From NCBI GenBank assembly GCA_003225005.1, contig QIAN01000282.1:1-35747 (forward strand): a stretch of DNA of 35,747 bases, in the 5' to 3' direction. The notes beneath the pieces were generated by a model. That model saw only the letters and a list, made by a program, of their open reading frames with translations. It was not told where the DNA came from and did not search any database. Positions 7,063 to 16,661 of the stretch are shown here, one piece after another; position 1 is the first letter of the stretch; each line of letters opens with the position of its first letter. This DNA is from Acidobacteriota bacterium. Its GTDB lineage: Bacteria; Acidobacteriota; Terriglobia; Terriglobales; Acidobacteriaceae. The position numbers and the translations under genes are program-made.

Positions 7063-7090
7063 GATTGTCGATTTTTGAGGTTGATTGAAA
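7063..7090 (+). repeat. Dispersed repeat, copy 1 (core ATTGTCGATTTTTGA)
   Basis: The 15-bp core at 7064-7078 recurs exactly, in inverted orientation, at 28917-28931, and a shortened form occurs at 28857-28867. It lies between the mglA-like gene and the first VWFA gene. Confidence 0.6.
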
Positions 7091-7151
7091 AGCCCATTCG
7101 CGAGTGAAAACTGCGGGACAAAGTTGATGGAGGTGGGAGATAATGTCATCC

Positions 7152-8504
7152 CTATCGTCCAGCGGGCACCGGATAATATCCATACTTCGCATAAATCTTT
7201 AGTCCAGGACGTTGCACCTTAACCTCGATGTCCCGGTATGCCGGACCTGCCTTGGGGGCGGAGTATCCCAGCGTGTACTGGTTGCGCGCCTCGGAGGTAA
7301 TCTGCGAGTAAGCGTCTTCAATCGCATTGCGTGAGAGCTCGGGGAACACCTGCCCTCCGCCGGTTGCGGAAACGTACTTAGGAAGAATGTCGCTGTAACC
7401 CATCCGCGGCAGATGCAAGCGCTCGATCTTGCTGTAGACGGGAAGGGCGGCACTGTCCAAGGCTACCGCCTTTACTTGGATTCCCTGTGCCAGCAGCAAC
7501 CTCTTAACGTCGCCGTAGCTGGCGGTGCTGCCATATTCTTTCCCGTCGCTGATCACAAAAATGACTTTCCGACGCGCCTTGTCGCGCTTGCTCAAATCGA
7601 GTGCCGCCCGCAAAATTGCGTCATTCAAAACGTGCGCTTCCTTCGGTGGCGTCTTCACCGGCACAACCGGAGGACCTCCTACCGGAATCCCGTTCACCGT
7701 TGGGCCCGAGGCCATGGGTCCGCTTAAAACCGGCGGACCGTTATTGTGTCCCCGTTCGGTTTTCATCTGATTCAGCACTGCTGTCAATCTTTGTGTCGGG
7801 CCGCCAAAGTCGCTGACTTGGCTGACTGTGCTGCTATAGGTGTAGACGGCGATCTCGTCATACGGGCTGAATGCGCCGACCAGCGACGGATAGGTCTGGT
7901 TCACCTTCTGCACGGCTACGTCGGGCATACCCAGGTCCAAAACGATCGCCACCGACAGCGCAAAGGGATCACTGGTGAAGAATGTTAGCTTCTGTGGTTT
8001 GCCGTTTTCCAACACGATGAAGTCTTTGGGAAGGAGGCCGTCGACGGGGCGTCCGTCGGGGCCCTTCACTGTGACCGGCACTTGCACGAAGTTGACGCTC
8101 AAACTCAGCTTGTAGATCTGTTCCTGGCCTCTGCTCTGTTGCTTGGCTACGCTTCCTGGGGGTGCCGTCGTAATGGGCGGCGGCATCGGGGGCGGAGGGG
8201 TGGCGGGCTCGTCACTGCCAGGTTCGCTGGTTGGCGAACTTGGAACTCCGCTATTTTCCGCTCCAGGCTGACCCGTTGGCGGCTGCGTCGTGGGCTTCTC
8301 TTCTGGCGGTGGCGCGGGTTGTGGCAGCTTTGCCGCGGGCTGTACCGCAGAAGGAGCATCCGGGACATCTTGTTGCTGGGCTTGGGTTTGTCCTTGATTA
8401 GATTGCGGATTGGATTGCGTTTGTGAAGCTTGGGCGGCCGTTGTCGTCGTGTTGAGACAAAAACACAGGACGATAATTGGGGCCAGCGGTGCGGCAATTG
8501 TCAT
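7152..8504 (-). CDS. Secreted VWFA-domain protein 1, degenerate MIDAS
   Basis: I place the start at ATG 8504 (450 residues) because GAGG precedes it by six bases and an N-terminal signal peptide then begins at once (MTIAAPLAPIIVLCFCL). About 100 residues of Gln/Pro/Ala-rich low-complexity sequence follow, then an acidobacterial-type VWFA region: a strand-rich segment (VNFVQVPVTVKGPDGRPVDG, FIVLENGKPQKLTFF), the first MIDAS strand, IFVISDGKEYGS, and the C-terminal block RNQYTLGYSAPK with GLKIYAKYGYYPV. Where the metal-binding DxSxS motif belongs the sequence is IVLDLGMPDVA, so the metal site is degenerate. It is divergently transcribed from an intact homologue. Its role is unknown; such proteins are probably periplasmic or surface adhesion modules. 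Confidence 0.85.
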   Translation of the reverse strand: MTIAAPLAPIIVLCFCLNTTTTAAQASQTQSNPQSNQGQTQAQQQDVPDAPSAVQPAAKLPQPAPPPEEKPTTQPPTGQPGAENSGVPSSPTSEPGSDEPATPPPPMPPPITTAPPGSVAKQQSRGQEQIYKLSLSVNFVQVPVTVKGPDGRPVDGLLPKDFIVLENGKPQKLTFFTSDPFALSVAIVLDLGMPDVAVQKVNQTYPSLVGAFSPYDEIAVYTYSSTVSQVSDFGGPTQRLTAVLNQMKTERGHNNGPPVLSGPMASGPTVNGIPVGGPPVVPVKTPPKEAHVLNDAILRAALDLSKRDKARRKVIFVISDGKEYGSTASYGDVKRLLLAQGIQVKAVALDSAALPVYSKIERLHLPRMGYSDILPKYVSATGGGQVFPELSRNAIEDAYSQITSEARNQYTLGYSAPKAGPAYRDIEVKVQRPGLKIYAKYGYYPVPAGR

Positions 8505-8681
8505 CCGTTTCCTCGATCCCGAGCCTCTAGCCACGGATCCCTTTCGTTTTGGGCGGATTCAAACCCCCGCGTCCGCCCCCGAAAAAACATCTTTATCGAA
8601 CCTTCGGATGCCAAAGCGAGCACCTAGGCTGCATCCAAGTATCTACGCATAGACTAACAAATATCCCAAAGGGACTCCCCA

Positions 8682-9776
8682 ATGCCCAGCAGTGATTTGA
8701 TGCGCAGCTCGATTTCAAAGCTACTTTCATTCTCATGCTTGGGGTTCGTGCTGGCTTTGCTGGCGGTCGCACCTGCTGTCCTCGCCCGGACGGGATCGTC
8801 GTCCGCCCAGACCCCAGCACAAAAGCCAGACCAGAAAAACGACTCATCCGGCGACCAGCAGGGGCCCACGGAGACGCTCAAAGTCAACGTCAAGGTCGTC
8901 CAGCTTTTCTTCAATGTGAAAGACAAGAAGGGCGCGCTGATTCCCAACCTGACCAAGGATGACTTCGAGATTTTCGAGGACGGCAAACCGCAAACCATAA
9001 AATACTTCTCAGCGGAGTCGAATCTGCCGCTAACCCTCGGCATCCTCATTGATTCAAGCGGCAGCCAGCAGAATGTGCTCGACATGGAGAAGCAGGTGGG
9101 CGGCTCTTTTCTTAGTCAGATTCTCCGCGATAAGGATGAGGCTTTCGTCATCAGTTTCGACATCGACACCGAACTCCTCCAAGACTATACCAACGATGTT
9201 CATCGGCTGAAGGCCGCCCTCAACAAAGCAAAGATTAACGTGGACCATGCAAGCGGAGGAATCCCGGGAATCGGCGGTGGACCTATTCCTAACCGGAATC
9301 CGGCCGGAACGGTGCTCTATGACGCGGTCTATCTCTCATCCCACGACATGCTCGCCAAAGAAATCGGGCGCAAGGCCATGATCTTGCTCACCGATGGCCA
9401 GGACGAAGGCAGCAAGCTCAAGATCAAGGACGCCATCGAGGCCGCACAGAAATCCGATTCGATTGTCTACGTGCTGCTGTGCGCCGACCGCGGCTCATAC
9501 TTCAGCATGGGCATGTCTTACAACGGGGAAGGAGAAATGCGAAAGCTGACCGAGCAAACCGGAGGACGCGTCATCAACGTGGGCAACAAGTTCGAGAAAC
9601 TGAAAGAAGCGTTCGACCAGATTGCCAACGAACTCCGAAGCCAGTACAACATCGGCTACACGTCAACCAACGACAAGCTCGACGGCAGCTATCGTAAGCT
9701 TGAAATCAAATCGAAGCAGAGCTACAAAATCCAGTCGCGCGCGGGTTACTACGCCACCAGCCATGAGGGGAATTAG
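8682..9776 (+). CDS. Secreted VWFA-domain protein 2, intact MIDAS
   Basis: The 364-residue product has a signal peptide (hydrophobic run in residues 15-34), a short Gln/Asp-rich linker and the same VWFA architecture as its neighbours. The MIDAS motif is intact: DSSGS in GILIDSSGSQQNV, a threonine in PAGTVLYDA and an aspartate in ILLTDGQDEG. The C-terminus has ELRSQYNIGYTS and KIQSRAGYYA, as in the other two copies. ATG 8682 follows AAAGGG by 8 nt; an in-frame ATG six codons later is an alternative. The divergent pairing with the degenerate copy suggests duplication. Confidence 0.9.
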   Translation: MPSSDLMRSSISKLLSFSCLGFVLALLAVAPAVLARTGSSSAQTPAQKPDQKNDSSGDQQGPTETLKVNVKVVQLFFNVKDKKGALIPNLTKDDFEIFEDGKPQTIKYFSAESNLPLTLGILIDSSGSQQNVLDMEKQVGGSFLSQILRDKDEAFVISFDIDTELLQDYTNDVHRLKAALNKAKINVDHASGGIPGIGGGPIPNRNPAGTVLYDAVYLSSHDMLAKEIGRKAMILLTDGQDEGSKLKIKDAIEAAQKSDSIVYVLLCADRGSYFSMGMSYNGEGEMRKLTEQTGGRVINVGNKFEKLKEAFDQIANELRSQYNIGYTSTNDKLDGSYRKLEIKSKQSYKIQSRAGYYATSHEGN

Positions 9777-10150
9777 TTAAACCCGGTGTGACCAGTCATC
9801 GCTGGAAGCGCCGATTTTGCCGCTGTGGCGAGTGGTAGTCACTCCTTGCAGGGGCGCGCTCAACGCTCACGCCAAGTGCACCTTTCACGGTCATCTTCCC
9901 TCCCCGCGCAGTCGGCACACGCGCGAGCGCCATCGCAGTTAACGGACGCAGCATCCAAGTGGGGAAACGTTGGCGGTAACCGGTACCGGCCAGTAGAAAT
10001 CCCCATACCGCGCGGGGCTTGATCGAGCCCATTCTGAGCGAAAGCCGCACAACCGGTGCACGCCAGCGGAGTCAGGGGCCTGCCATCCTGGGCGGACTCT
10101 TTTCTGCGGCGCTGCCATCGGTTGGGTTAAGCTACCCTGGAGGAGATTTC
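9777..10150. other. Gap of about 370 bp, no gene seen
   Basis: Short frames here lack ribosome-binding sites and recognisable sequence. The stretch ends with the Shine-Dalgarno site of the aminotransferase (GGAGGAGATTTC immediately before ATG 10151) and probably contains its promoter, though no clear -35/-10 pair stands out. Confidence 0.5.
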
Positions 10151-11368
10151 ATGCCGCCGACCAATCTCTCGCCTTTTTCCCGGCGATCTTTTCTGCATCT
10201 GTCAGGCGCTGCTTCCGCGGCTGCCGCTTTCAGCATAATGACCGAGCCCCTGTTAGCCGCGGCCAATCGCCCCAAGCCGCTCGCCAACGACAAAGATGCG
10301 GTCTTCATCGACGCTAATGAAAATCCGCTTGGCCCCTGCCAGCCCGCACGTGACGCCCTCGCCGCGATTATCCCGATGGGTGGTCGCTACTCCGACGGTT
10401 TGACAGAAGACCTGGTTAACACGTTCGCGCAGATGGAAGGCCTGGCTCCCGATTACGTTCGCGCATTTGCCGGCTCCAGCCCGGCCCTTCGTTTCGCGGT
10501 CATCGCGTTCACTTCGCCGCAGAACAGCTACGTCACTGCCGATCCCGGTTACGAAGCTGGTATGTTCGCGGCAGAGGCGGCCCAAGCCCGGGTGGTGAAA
10601 GTTCCTCTTACCAAAACCTATGCTCATGACGTCAAGGCCATGCTCGCCGCGGCGCCCGACGCCGGACTCTTCTACATTTGCTCGCCCAACAATCCAACAG
10701 GCACGGTCACGCCACACTCTGACATCGAGTACCTTGTCGAAAACAAACCCAAAGGCTCTGTTGTAATGGTCGACGAAGCCTACATACATTTCGCTGATAC
10801 GACCTCTGCTATTGATCTCGTCAAAGCCGGCAAAGACGTGATCGTGCTACGAACCTTTTCGAAAATTTACGGAATGGCCGGTCTGCGCTGCGGATTCGCC
10901 GTTGCGCGCCCGGAGCTGCTCGAAAAAATCATGAACCGCTCCGGTTGGAACTTCATGCCCATCACTGCCGTGGTTGCCGCGTCAGCCAGCCTCAAGGACC
11001 CGCGCTTGGGTTCCGAACGCAAGCGCATCAACGCCAGCGTTCGTCAGGGAACATTCGATTGGCTCGACCGCAGCCGCTACTCGTATGTACCGTCAGAGTC
11101 TAACTGCTTCATGCTAGATACGAAGCGTCCGGGCAAGGAAGTGATCGAGGCGATGGCGCGGCAGCATGTCAGCATCGGGCGCATCTGGCCGGTGTGGCCT
11201 ACCTGTGTTCGCATCACGGTGGGTACCCGCGCGGAAATGGATCGTTTCCAGGCTGCGTTTCAAAAAGTGATGACCGGCGCCACCGCGATGAGCTTGCGTG
11301 GTGCGGACTTTCTGCGCAGTTCTCGGGAGGCGCCTCGACGGCGGAACCTCGCGAGCACGTTCTCTTGA
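10151..11368 (+). CDS. Tat-exported HisC-like PLP-dependent aminotransferase
   Basis: The start at ATG 10151 is fixed by the strong GGAGGAG site and gives 405 residues. The N-terminus carries a twin-arginine signal (SRRSFLHL, then AASAAAAFS), so the enzyme is predicted to be folded and exported to the periplasm. The catalytic domain is class I/II aminotransferase, close to histidinol-phosphate aminotransferase: ANENPLGPC near the N-terminus, SPNNPTG, DEAYIHF, the PLP lysine K238 in RTFSKIYGMAGL, and a C-terminal arginine in CVRITVGTRAEM. No other his genes are nearby, so I infer a periplasmic amino-acid or amine substrate rather than histidine synthesis. The last 30 or so residues look unlike the family. 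Confidence 0.88.
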   Translation: MPPTNLSPFSRRSFLHLSGAASAAAAFSIMTEPLLAAANRPKPLANDKDAVFIDANENPLGPCQPARDALAAIIPMGGRYSDGLTEDLVNTFAQMEGLAPDYVRAFAGSSPALRFAVIAFTSPQNSYVTADPGYEAGMFAAEAAQARVVKVPLTKTYAHDVKAMLAAAPDAGLFYICSPNNPTGTVTPHSDIEYLVENKPKGSVVMVDEAYIHFADTTSAIDLVKAGKDVIVLRTFSKIYGMAGLRCGFAVARPELLEKIMNRSGWNFMPITAVVAASASLKDPRLGSERKRINASVRQGTFDWLDRSRYSYVPSESNCFMLDTKRPGKEVIEAMARQHVSIGRIWPVWPTCVRITVGTRAEMDRFQAAFQKVMTGATAMSLRGADFLRSSREAPRRRNLASTFS

Positions 11369-11589
11369 GAAGTTAAAGACAACTCAACGAGCTGCAGGTT
11401 CGAATTAGGATGGCGGGGGAGCCTGACTTTCCGTCGGATACTCAGAGTAACTTAGATTGCCGTTGACTTACTTTGACTAATGGTGATTACGAAGTCGTGT
11501 GTTGAGTTGTGTGGGCGTGACCCAGGTTGGTCTTTCCTAACGTTATCATCTGGTGCGCCCCCTTTGATCTTCTACCTAAAAGTAGCTGA

Positions 11590-11760
11590 ATGTCCCGCGA
11601 GTCGGGGTCCGCAGCTTTACGCGATTTGAGGGAACAAATAGCCCGGGAAAATGATCCCGAGAGGCTGCGTGAACGCATGCTAAACATCCACGTGCTACTC
11701 AACATGATCGAGGATCAGGTTGCGAACCTGGAACGCCGGCAGTTTCCACGAAGCCACTGA
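11590..11760 (+). CDS. Small coiled-coil hypothetical protein (56 aa)
   Basis: A short ATG-initiated frame encodes 56 residues, strongly charged and helical: ALRDLREQIARENDPERLRE, then MLNIHVLLNMIEDQVANLE. The heptad-like spacing of leucines and the DPERLRE turn look like a real small protein, and I recall similar short proteins scattered through acidobacterial genomes. There is no clear ribosome-binding site. The gene stands alone between the aminotransferase and the end of the TonB receptor gene. Function unknown. Confidence 0.6.
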   Translation: MSRESGSAALRDLREQIARENDPERLRERMLNIHVLLNMIEDQVANLERRQFPRSH

Positions 11761-11884
11761 ACCCCTGATTTCTCCCTTATCCCCGCCCTAGATCTCGCCT
11801 TCGCCAACACTGGGGCGTTCAAAACCAGCTGGCCGTGTGTAATCTCAATTGATCGAACCTTCAGGCTGGAACCGCATCACTGAG

Positions 11885-14536
11885 TCAGAACTTGAACTGC
11901 ACGTCGAACTGCATGCGGCGCGGAGGTTGAGCGGCTACCGGCCTTCCGAACAGAGGAGAGGAAATTGTTCCGATATACGTAATGTAATTAGGGTGGTTCA
12001 GAACGTTGAACGAATTCAGCGAGACAGAAATGACCTTGGCTTCTTTCTTCTGTTTCGAGAGAGGGAAGTCGTGGGAAAGGTTGAGGTCCAGACCGATCAG
12101 GCCGGGACCGTGCATGGTGTTGCGGGGAACGACGGCGGGACGGTCGTTGATGATGCCGTCGTGATTGTTGTCGGCGCCAGTAGTGATCGTGACCGGCTTG
12201 CCCGAGTAAAGGGAAAGACCGACCCCCAGCGTGAAGAAGCGGGTTGGCTGGCTGGAGGCAAGCAGGTCGAACTTGTGAAGACGGTCATTGTCGGAACGTC
12301 CCCAGTCGGCGGAGGGATTGTAGCTGTTGACGGGAAAGAAGGTGATGCCGCTGGTGTTGTTGTCGGTGCGGCTGAGTGTGTATTGAACTTGCCCCGCAAA
12401 ATACTTGCTCGGCTTGCCGCGGAAGGTGAGTTCCAGGGCGTTGCCCTTGAGGTATCCCTCGGACTGAATCTGGCGGATCTGGCCGACGGTTGGGTTGGGG
12501 CGCACGTAGTTTCCGGCTACCAGCACCGGCGCGTTGGCATCGACCGAACGGAAAGAATTGATGCCGCGATTGCCGATGTAGACGGCGCTTGCCGTACTCT
12601 TGGCCGTGACTTGCCGCTCGATTCCAATGCTGTACTGGAGGGTGTAGGGGATGCGGAGGCGCGGATCGAGTGTAACCAGGCTGGTGGGCACCCGCGACAG
12701 CACGCCGGGGTTGATCGGATATGAAACCAACGGCTGATCGACGATGAAGCGCAGCAGGTTCACGCCGTTGAAGTGGAGCAAGTCGCCGATGGGGCCCGGG
12801 CCGGTGCGATCGTAGAAGACTCCAGCGCCACCGCGAATGACGGTCTTGCTGTTCGCGGTGGGAGCGTACGCGAAGCCGACGCGCGGAGCGAAGTCGGTGG
12901 GAACATCATGGAAGTAATTCTGCGAGTAGTAGCGGACACCAAGGTATAGAGAAAAGTTCGGTGCCAGACGGATGTTGTCCTCAACGAATGCACAGATAAC
13001 CCTTTCCAGAAAAACTAGGTGGCCACGGCCCGCTTGCAGTACGTAGGTGGTGGGAGTGCCTGCGGCGAAATCGGTGCTGCTGGCGAAAGTGTAAGTGCCC
13101 GCGCGGTTGGTGAAGTCGTCGAGTCCACGGCGGCTAATGTCGGGAATGTCAATGCCAAAGCTGAGCTGGTGCTTGCCGCTGGCGTAGGTGGCAAAGTCTG
13201 TTCCGTCAAAGTGATATTCGGTGCGGCGCGAATCGGCTTGTGCACCGCCGGCAGTGAACAGTCCAGACACCGTGAGCTGAGGATCGACACCGATGCTGCT
13301 CACGGAGTTGTCATAGTGGCCGAAAAGAAACCTCAACTGGTTCAGCCAGTGAGGCGAGAACTGGTGCAGATGGCTGACATTGACTTCGTGCTCAAGAAAA
13401 CGCGTGTCGGTGCCGGCGCTGGGGAGAATGGTCCCACCGACGGATTGATTTTTTACCGAGCGGTGTTCGTAGGAATAGCCGATCCAGAACTGGTCTCCGT
13501 TAGAGAGGTCGTGGAAGATGCGTCCTGAGCCGAAGAAGTGATGAGTGGGATTGGGAATGGTCTGCGAGACCGGGCCGAGACCCAGCGACTCGGCGGCGGC
13601 GACGGCTTCGGGATCGATGATGGCCTGCTGGTCTTGCAGGTCTTCATCGAGCGCGAGCAGGAAGCTGGTGCGCTTGCTTTGGCCGATGGGTCCGGTGACT
13701 GAGCCTTCGTAGTACTGGCGGCGCTCGGGAGGCTTGGCGATGGCAAAAGCATTGCGTGCGTCGAAGACAGAGTCGCGAAACAGAAAGTTTAGTGAGCCAT
13801 GATAGGACGGAGTTCCGCTCTTGGTGACGATTTCCAGACGGGCGCGGCCGGGGCGCGAGAAGCGCGCGGAGTAAGGGTTGTTATTGATTTTCACTTCCTG
13901 GACGGCCGAGGGAGTAACGCCGGGTCCGTTGGCCTCGATGCCATTGACCACGAGCGTGACCCCGTTGGTTCCCGTCGCATTATCGTCAAGAAAGCGGGAC
14001 ATAGTCGTGACGTAATCCTGGTCGAAGACGGGGACGCGGTCGAGCGCGTTGCGATCGATGAGGGTGGCGTTCTGGTTTTCCGAACTCTCGGTACTGACGA
14101 AGGGGACAGAAATTCCGGTAGCGACGGTGACCGTTTCGCTTCGAACCGCAATCTGTAGAGTCACGCGAAGAGGAGACCGGCGCCTGGCTGCCAGGGTTGT
14201 GTTGACGCGGGTGTCGCGGAAACCTTCGGCGTGAAACTCGAGGATGTAATTGCCGGGTGCAACGTTGTCGAAATGGAAAGACCCGGCGCTGTCGGTGGTC
14301 GTCTGGGCGACAGGTTTATCACCAGAGGCAAGCAGCGATACCTGAGCTTGGGCTATAGCAGCGCCGGAGGCATCGAAAACAGTTCCGGCAAGAGATGAAG
14401 CAGGCACCTTGGGTGGCGCATCTTCGGAGAGCGTCGCCGCTGAGGGGCGGGCCGGGCGGTCGAGAATTTGGGCAAAGAGCACGGCTGAGGAAAAGCTCAC
14501 TGCCGCGACCAGGGTCCAAAAGGAGTGAAGTCTCAT
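11885..14536 (-). CDS. TonB-dependent receptor, Oar-like, with N-terminal regulatory domain
   Basis: The 883-residue protein starts with a signal peptide (MRLHSFWTLVAAVSFSSAVL). Next comes a carboxypeptidase-regulatory-like beta-sandwich at about residues 48-125 (LAGTVFDASGAAIAQAQVSL, GSFHFDNVAPGNYILEF), then a plug domain with TLVVNGIEANGPGVTPSAVQ and a large outer-membrane beta-barrel. It ends in an aromatic beta-signal (RMQFDVQFKF). No classical TonB box is obvious. Acidobacteria carry many such receptors, thought to import glycans or peptides. It is transcribed alone; no neighbouring binding protein or hydrolase reveals the substrate. A 5'-truncated relative lies at 31190-31618. Confidence 0.92.
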   Translation of the reverse strand: MRLHSFWTLVAAVSFSSAVLFAQILDRPARPSAATLSEDAPPKVPASSLAGTVFDASGAAIAQAQVSLLASGDKPVAQTTTDSAGSFHFDNVAPGNYILEFHAEGFRDTRVNTTLAARRRSPLRVTLQIAVRSETVTVATGISVPFVSTESSENQNATLIDRNALDRVPVFDQDYVTTMSRFLDDNATGTNGVTLVVNGIEANGPGVTPSAVQEVKINNNPYSARFSRPGRARLEIVTKSGTPSYHGSLNFLFRDSVFDARNAFAIAKPPERRQYYEGSVTGPIGQSKRTSFLLALDEDLQDQQAIIDPEAVAAAESLGLGPVSQTIPNPTHHFFGSGRIFHDLSNGDQFWIGYSYEHRSVKNQSVGGTILPSAGTDTRFLEHEVNVSHLHQFSPHWLNQLRFLFGHYDNSVSSIGVDPQLTVSGLFTAGGAQADSRRTEYHFDGTDFATYASGKHQLSFGIDIPDISRRGLDDFTNRAGTYTFASSTDFAAGTPTTYVLQAGRGHLVFLERVICAFVEDNIRLAPNFSLYLGVRYYSQNYFHDVPTDFAPRVGFAYAPTANSKTVIRGGAGVFYDRTGPGPIGDLLHFNGVNLLRFIVDQPLVSYPINPGVLSRVPTSLVTLDPRLRIPYTLQYSIGIERQVTAKSTASAVYIGNRGINSFRSVDANAPVLVAGNYVRPNPTVGQIRQIQSEGYLKGNALELTFRGKPSKYFAGQVQYTLSRTDNNTSGITFFPVNSYNPSADWGRSDNDRLHKFDLLASSQPTRFFTLGVGLSLYSGKPVTITTGADNNHDGIINDRPAVVPRNTMHGPGLIGLDLNLSHDFPLSKQKKEAKVISVSLNSFNVLNHPNYITYIGTISSPLFGRPVAAQPPRRMQFDVQFKF

Positions 14537-14974
14537 GCAAGCGCCTTGGAGCCTTACCTACTGCCGAGGTCTTATCGATTCAACAGCGCGGAGATACTGA
14601 GATCATTATCACAGCAACATGAAACATTCCTGAAAGATGGCGAGGAAGTGCGCCGGTCAGATCGCCTGCCGAAAGTGCGAACTCACTGGGGCGGTCGGGA
14701 CCCAGTGATCGCGAACTGGAGACTCGCGACTCAACGGCGCATTCCATCTTTGTTGCTCGAGAGATCTGAAGTGGTTGGGTTTGGCGTGCGGCAAGACGGC
14801 CGGTGACTACATTCCGATTACACTCGCACGCATTCCGCGGGCTTTCTTCAAATTGCAACAGGCTGCACTCGCGCAGCGAGACACTCGACGGGTGGTTACT
14901 GAACTCAACACGGCGGCGCGCTGATCGTGCACCGACTACTGAAAAACTCATGCCGGGCCTCTATCGACAGTCTC
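14537..14974. other. Gap of about 440 bp upstream of the TonB receptor
   Basis: No frame here looks coding. On the minus strand a GATAAT box lies about 70 bp before the receptor start (near 14605), within an AT-rich patch that could be its promoter, but the matching -35 is poor. The rest shows nothing recognisable. Confidence 0.4.
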
Positions 14975-16033
14975 CTACTCCGGCGTTTCTCCCCAACCCA
15001 CGCGCCGGCCCTCGGCGCTACTCTTGTGCGCCAGCACAATTGCGCGCAGGGTTCGCAGCGCCTGTTCAGGGGTCACGTCTAGCGCGAAACCCTTCTCAAT
15101 CGCATCTCGGATGTTGGCATAAAATCCGCGATAATCTCCGTGCTCCGTCTTTACTTTCTTACTTGCTTCCCCCGCGATGCTCAGGGTCCCCCATTGCTCC
15201 TCAGGCTCCTCTCCCCAGTCGGCGCCCCAATCCTTGCCCTCAGGAAACTTCCCTGCACGCAGCCGTTCCTCCTGCGGATCCATTCCATACTTCACCAATG
15301 ATCCCTTCGTTCCGTGGATCAGCAAATGGGGGCCGGGCGCAAACGCGATTATGCGTGCCCGCAACATTGCCCGCAGCCCTGGATACTCCATGCAAACATC
15401 GAAGGCATCGTCCACCTCCGATGTGGCGCGCTGGCAAAATGCCGAGGCCACAATCGATTGTGGCTCACCGAATAAAACCAGAGCCTGATCGATCAGGTGC
15501 GGTCCCAGATCCCACAACACGCCGGCTCCCGGTTGATCCTTGCGCTCGCGCCACGCGTTTGCTTTCGGCTGCGGACGGAAGCGGTCAAAGCGTGCCTCGT
15601 ATTCTGCGATCTCCCCGAGCGTACCCGAGTGTACTATCTTCCTCAGTGTCTGGAATTCGCCATCCCACCGCCGGTCCTGATAAACGGTAATCAGCCGTCC
15701 AGCCTTTGCCGCCAGTCGCACCAGCTCTTCGGCCCCGGCCAGCGTCGGAGCGAAGGGCTTGTCCACAACCACGTGCCTCCCCGCGGCCAAACATTCCCGC
15801 GCTAGTTCGAAGTGCGAGTCATTCGGAGTGGCCACAACGCACAGCAGGATGCTGGCATCGGATAGAAGTTCGTCCATGGTTCGCGCCAACCGCACATCCG
15901 GATATTTCTCTCGGGCGTGCGATGTCCTGCGCTCAAGGATGCACGCGAGTTCCATTCCCTCAACCGCTTGGATAACCGGGGCGTGAAACGCTTGTCCCGC
16001 CAGGCCGAAGCCGATCAAGCCGACTCTTATCAT
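14975..16033 (-). CDS. Gfo/Idh/MocA-family NAD(P)-dependent oxidoreductase
   Basis: I use ATG 16033 (352 residues) because the Rossmann fold begins immediately (MIRVGLIGFGLAGQAFHAP) and AAAGGA precedes it. Family marks are the GFGLAG nucleotide-binding loop, VVATPNDSHFELA and the EKP-like motif HVVVDKPFAPT (D instead of E). The C-terminal substrate domain has RFRPQPKANAWRER, GAGVLWDLGPHLIDQALVLF and a late DYRGFYANIRDAI. Such enzymes oxidise or reduce sugars and inositols; the D-K-P variant and WDLGPHLIDQ are like the YdgJ/scyllo-inositol dehydrogenase subgroup. The substrate cannot be told from context. Confidence 0.9.
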   Translation of the reverse strand: MIRVGLIGFGLAGQAFHAPVIQAVEGMELACILERRTSHAREKYPDVRLARTMDELLSDASILLCVVATPNDSHFELARECLAAGRHVVVDKPFAPTLAGAEELVRLAAKAGRLITVYQDRRWDGEFQTLRKIVHSGTLGEIAEYEARFDRFRPQPKANAWRERKDQPGAGVLWDLGPHLIDQALVLFGEPQSIVASAFCQRATSEVDDAFDVCMEYPGLRAMLRARIIAFAPGPHLLIHGTKGSLVKYGMDPQEERLRAGKFPEGKDWGADWGEEPEEQWGTLSIAGEASKKVKTEHGDYRGFYANIRDAIEKGFALDVTPEQALRTLRAIVLAHKSSAEGRRVGWGETPE

Positions 16034-16288
16034 GGTTTCCTTTGTACAACTTTTACTGCTCTCCAATCAAAGCGGACAATCCAGGCATCTATTCCAGAAT
16101 CCTCCCGAAATCAAAAAACTCCGGGATCCTGCCGTTCCACGTCCCGCTTTGCGGCAGCCCATGTACTTGTTCGGGGGCAACAATTTACAGAGTTCTGCGG
16201 ATAGCCCGCCATCCCCCGCTGGTTTATACACGAAAAGAATTGCTCGCCGTGAGTGTGGAATCACGGTACGGAATTTACTGGAGGCAAA

Positions 16289-16450
16289 ATGAGATTCGGA
16301 CCGTTCATGGTGATTGCATTGTTACTGCTCCTGCTGTGGGCAGGCGGCTTCCTAATGTTTCACGTGGCCAGCGGCTTGATTCATCTGCTGCTACTGTTCG
16401 CCGTCGTAGCCTTCGTGGTGCACCTCGTCACGGGATCGAGAACGGCGTAG
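16289..16450 (+). CDS. Small membrane protein, lmo0937/DUF5670-like
   Basis: ATG 16289 follows GGAGG by five bases, giving 53 residues with two hydrophobic helices (FMVIALLLLLLWAGGFLMF and LIHLLLLFAVVAFVVHLV) joined by HVASG, and a short basic tail. The pattern W-x-G-F-x4-H-V-A-x-G-L-I-H matches the lmo0937/DUF5670 family of tiny membrane proteins. Their function is unknown, although they are often linked with stress conditions. Confidence 0.8.
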   Translation: MRFGPFMVIALLLLLLWAGGFLMFHVASGLIHLLLLFAVVAFVVHLVTGSRTA

Positions 16451-16661
16451 ATTTTTCCGGGCCACCGCTCGCGTTCTGGAACTAACCGGTTTCAGAGCGT
16501 AAGTCCGGCGGCTTCAGTCCCCGGACGCCGCAGACCATGGGGCCACTCCGACGTTGCCAGAACCAACCAGTTTTTGCAGCTTGAAGAGTGACCCCGGCAC
16601 GGTGGAGTAGCCTACCGCCGGAAATGCTATCCCCATTTTGGGTACGCATCGAGTGGGGGGA

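Noticed and set aside
8550-8572. GGATTCAAACC-like string resembling a tRNA T-loop on the minus strand
   Set aside because: No acceptor stem, anticodon arm or D-arm can be formed around it; no tRNA gene was found anywhere in the window.
11390-11412. GGTTCGAATTAGG, T-loop-like
   Set aside because: The flanking bases do not pair into a T-stem and there is no cloverleaf.
11849-12724. Long open frame (291 codons) on the plus strand
   Set aside because: It is the antisense shadow of the TonB receptor gene, valine/glycine-rich with no domain; the minus-strand reading has a signal peptide, plug and barrel.
14580-14951. Minus-strand frame of 123 codons upstream of the TonB receptor
   Set aside because: Serine/arginine-rich without domain, ribosome-binding site or coding bias.
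14803-15690. Open frame of 295 codons on the plus strand
   Set aside because: Arginine/proline/serine-rich antisense shadow of the oxidoreductase gene, without a recognisable motif.
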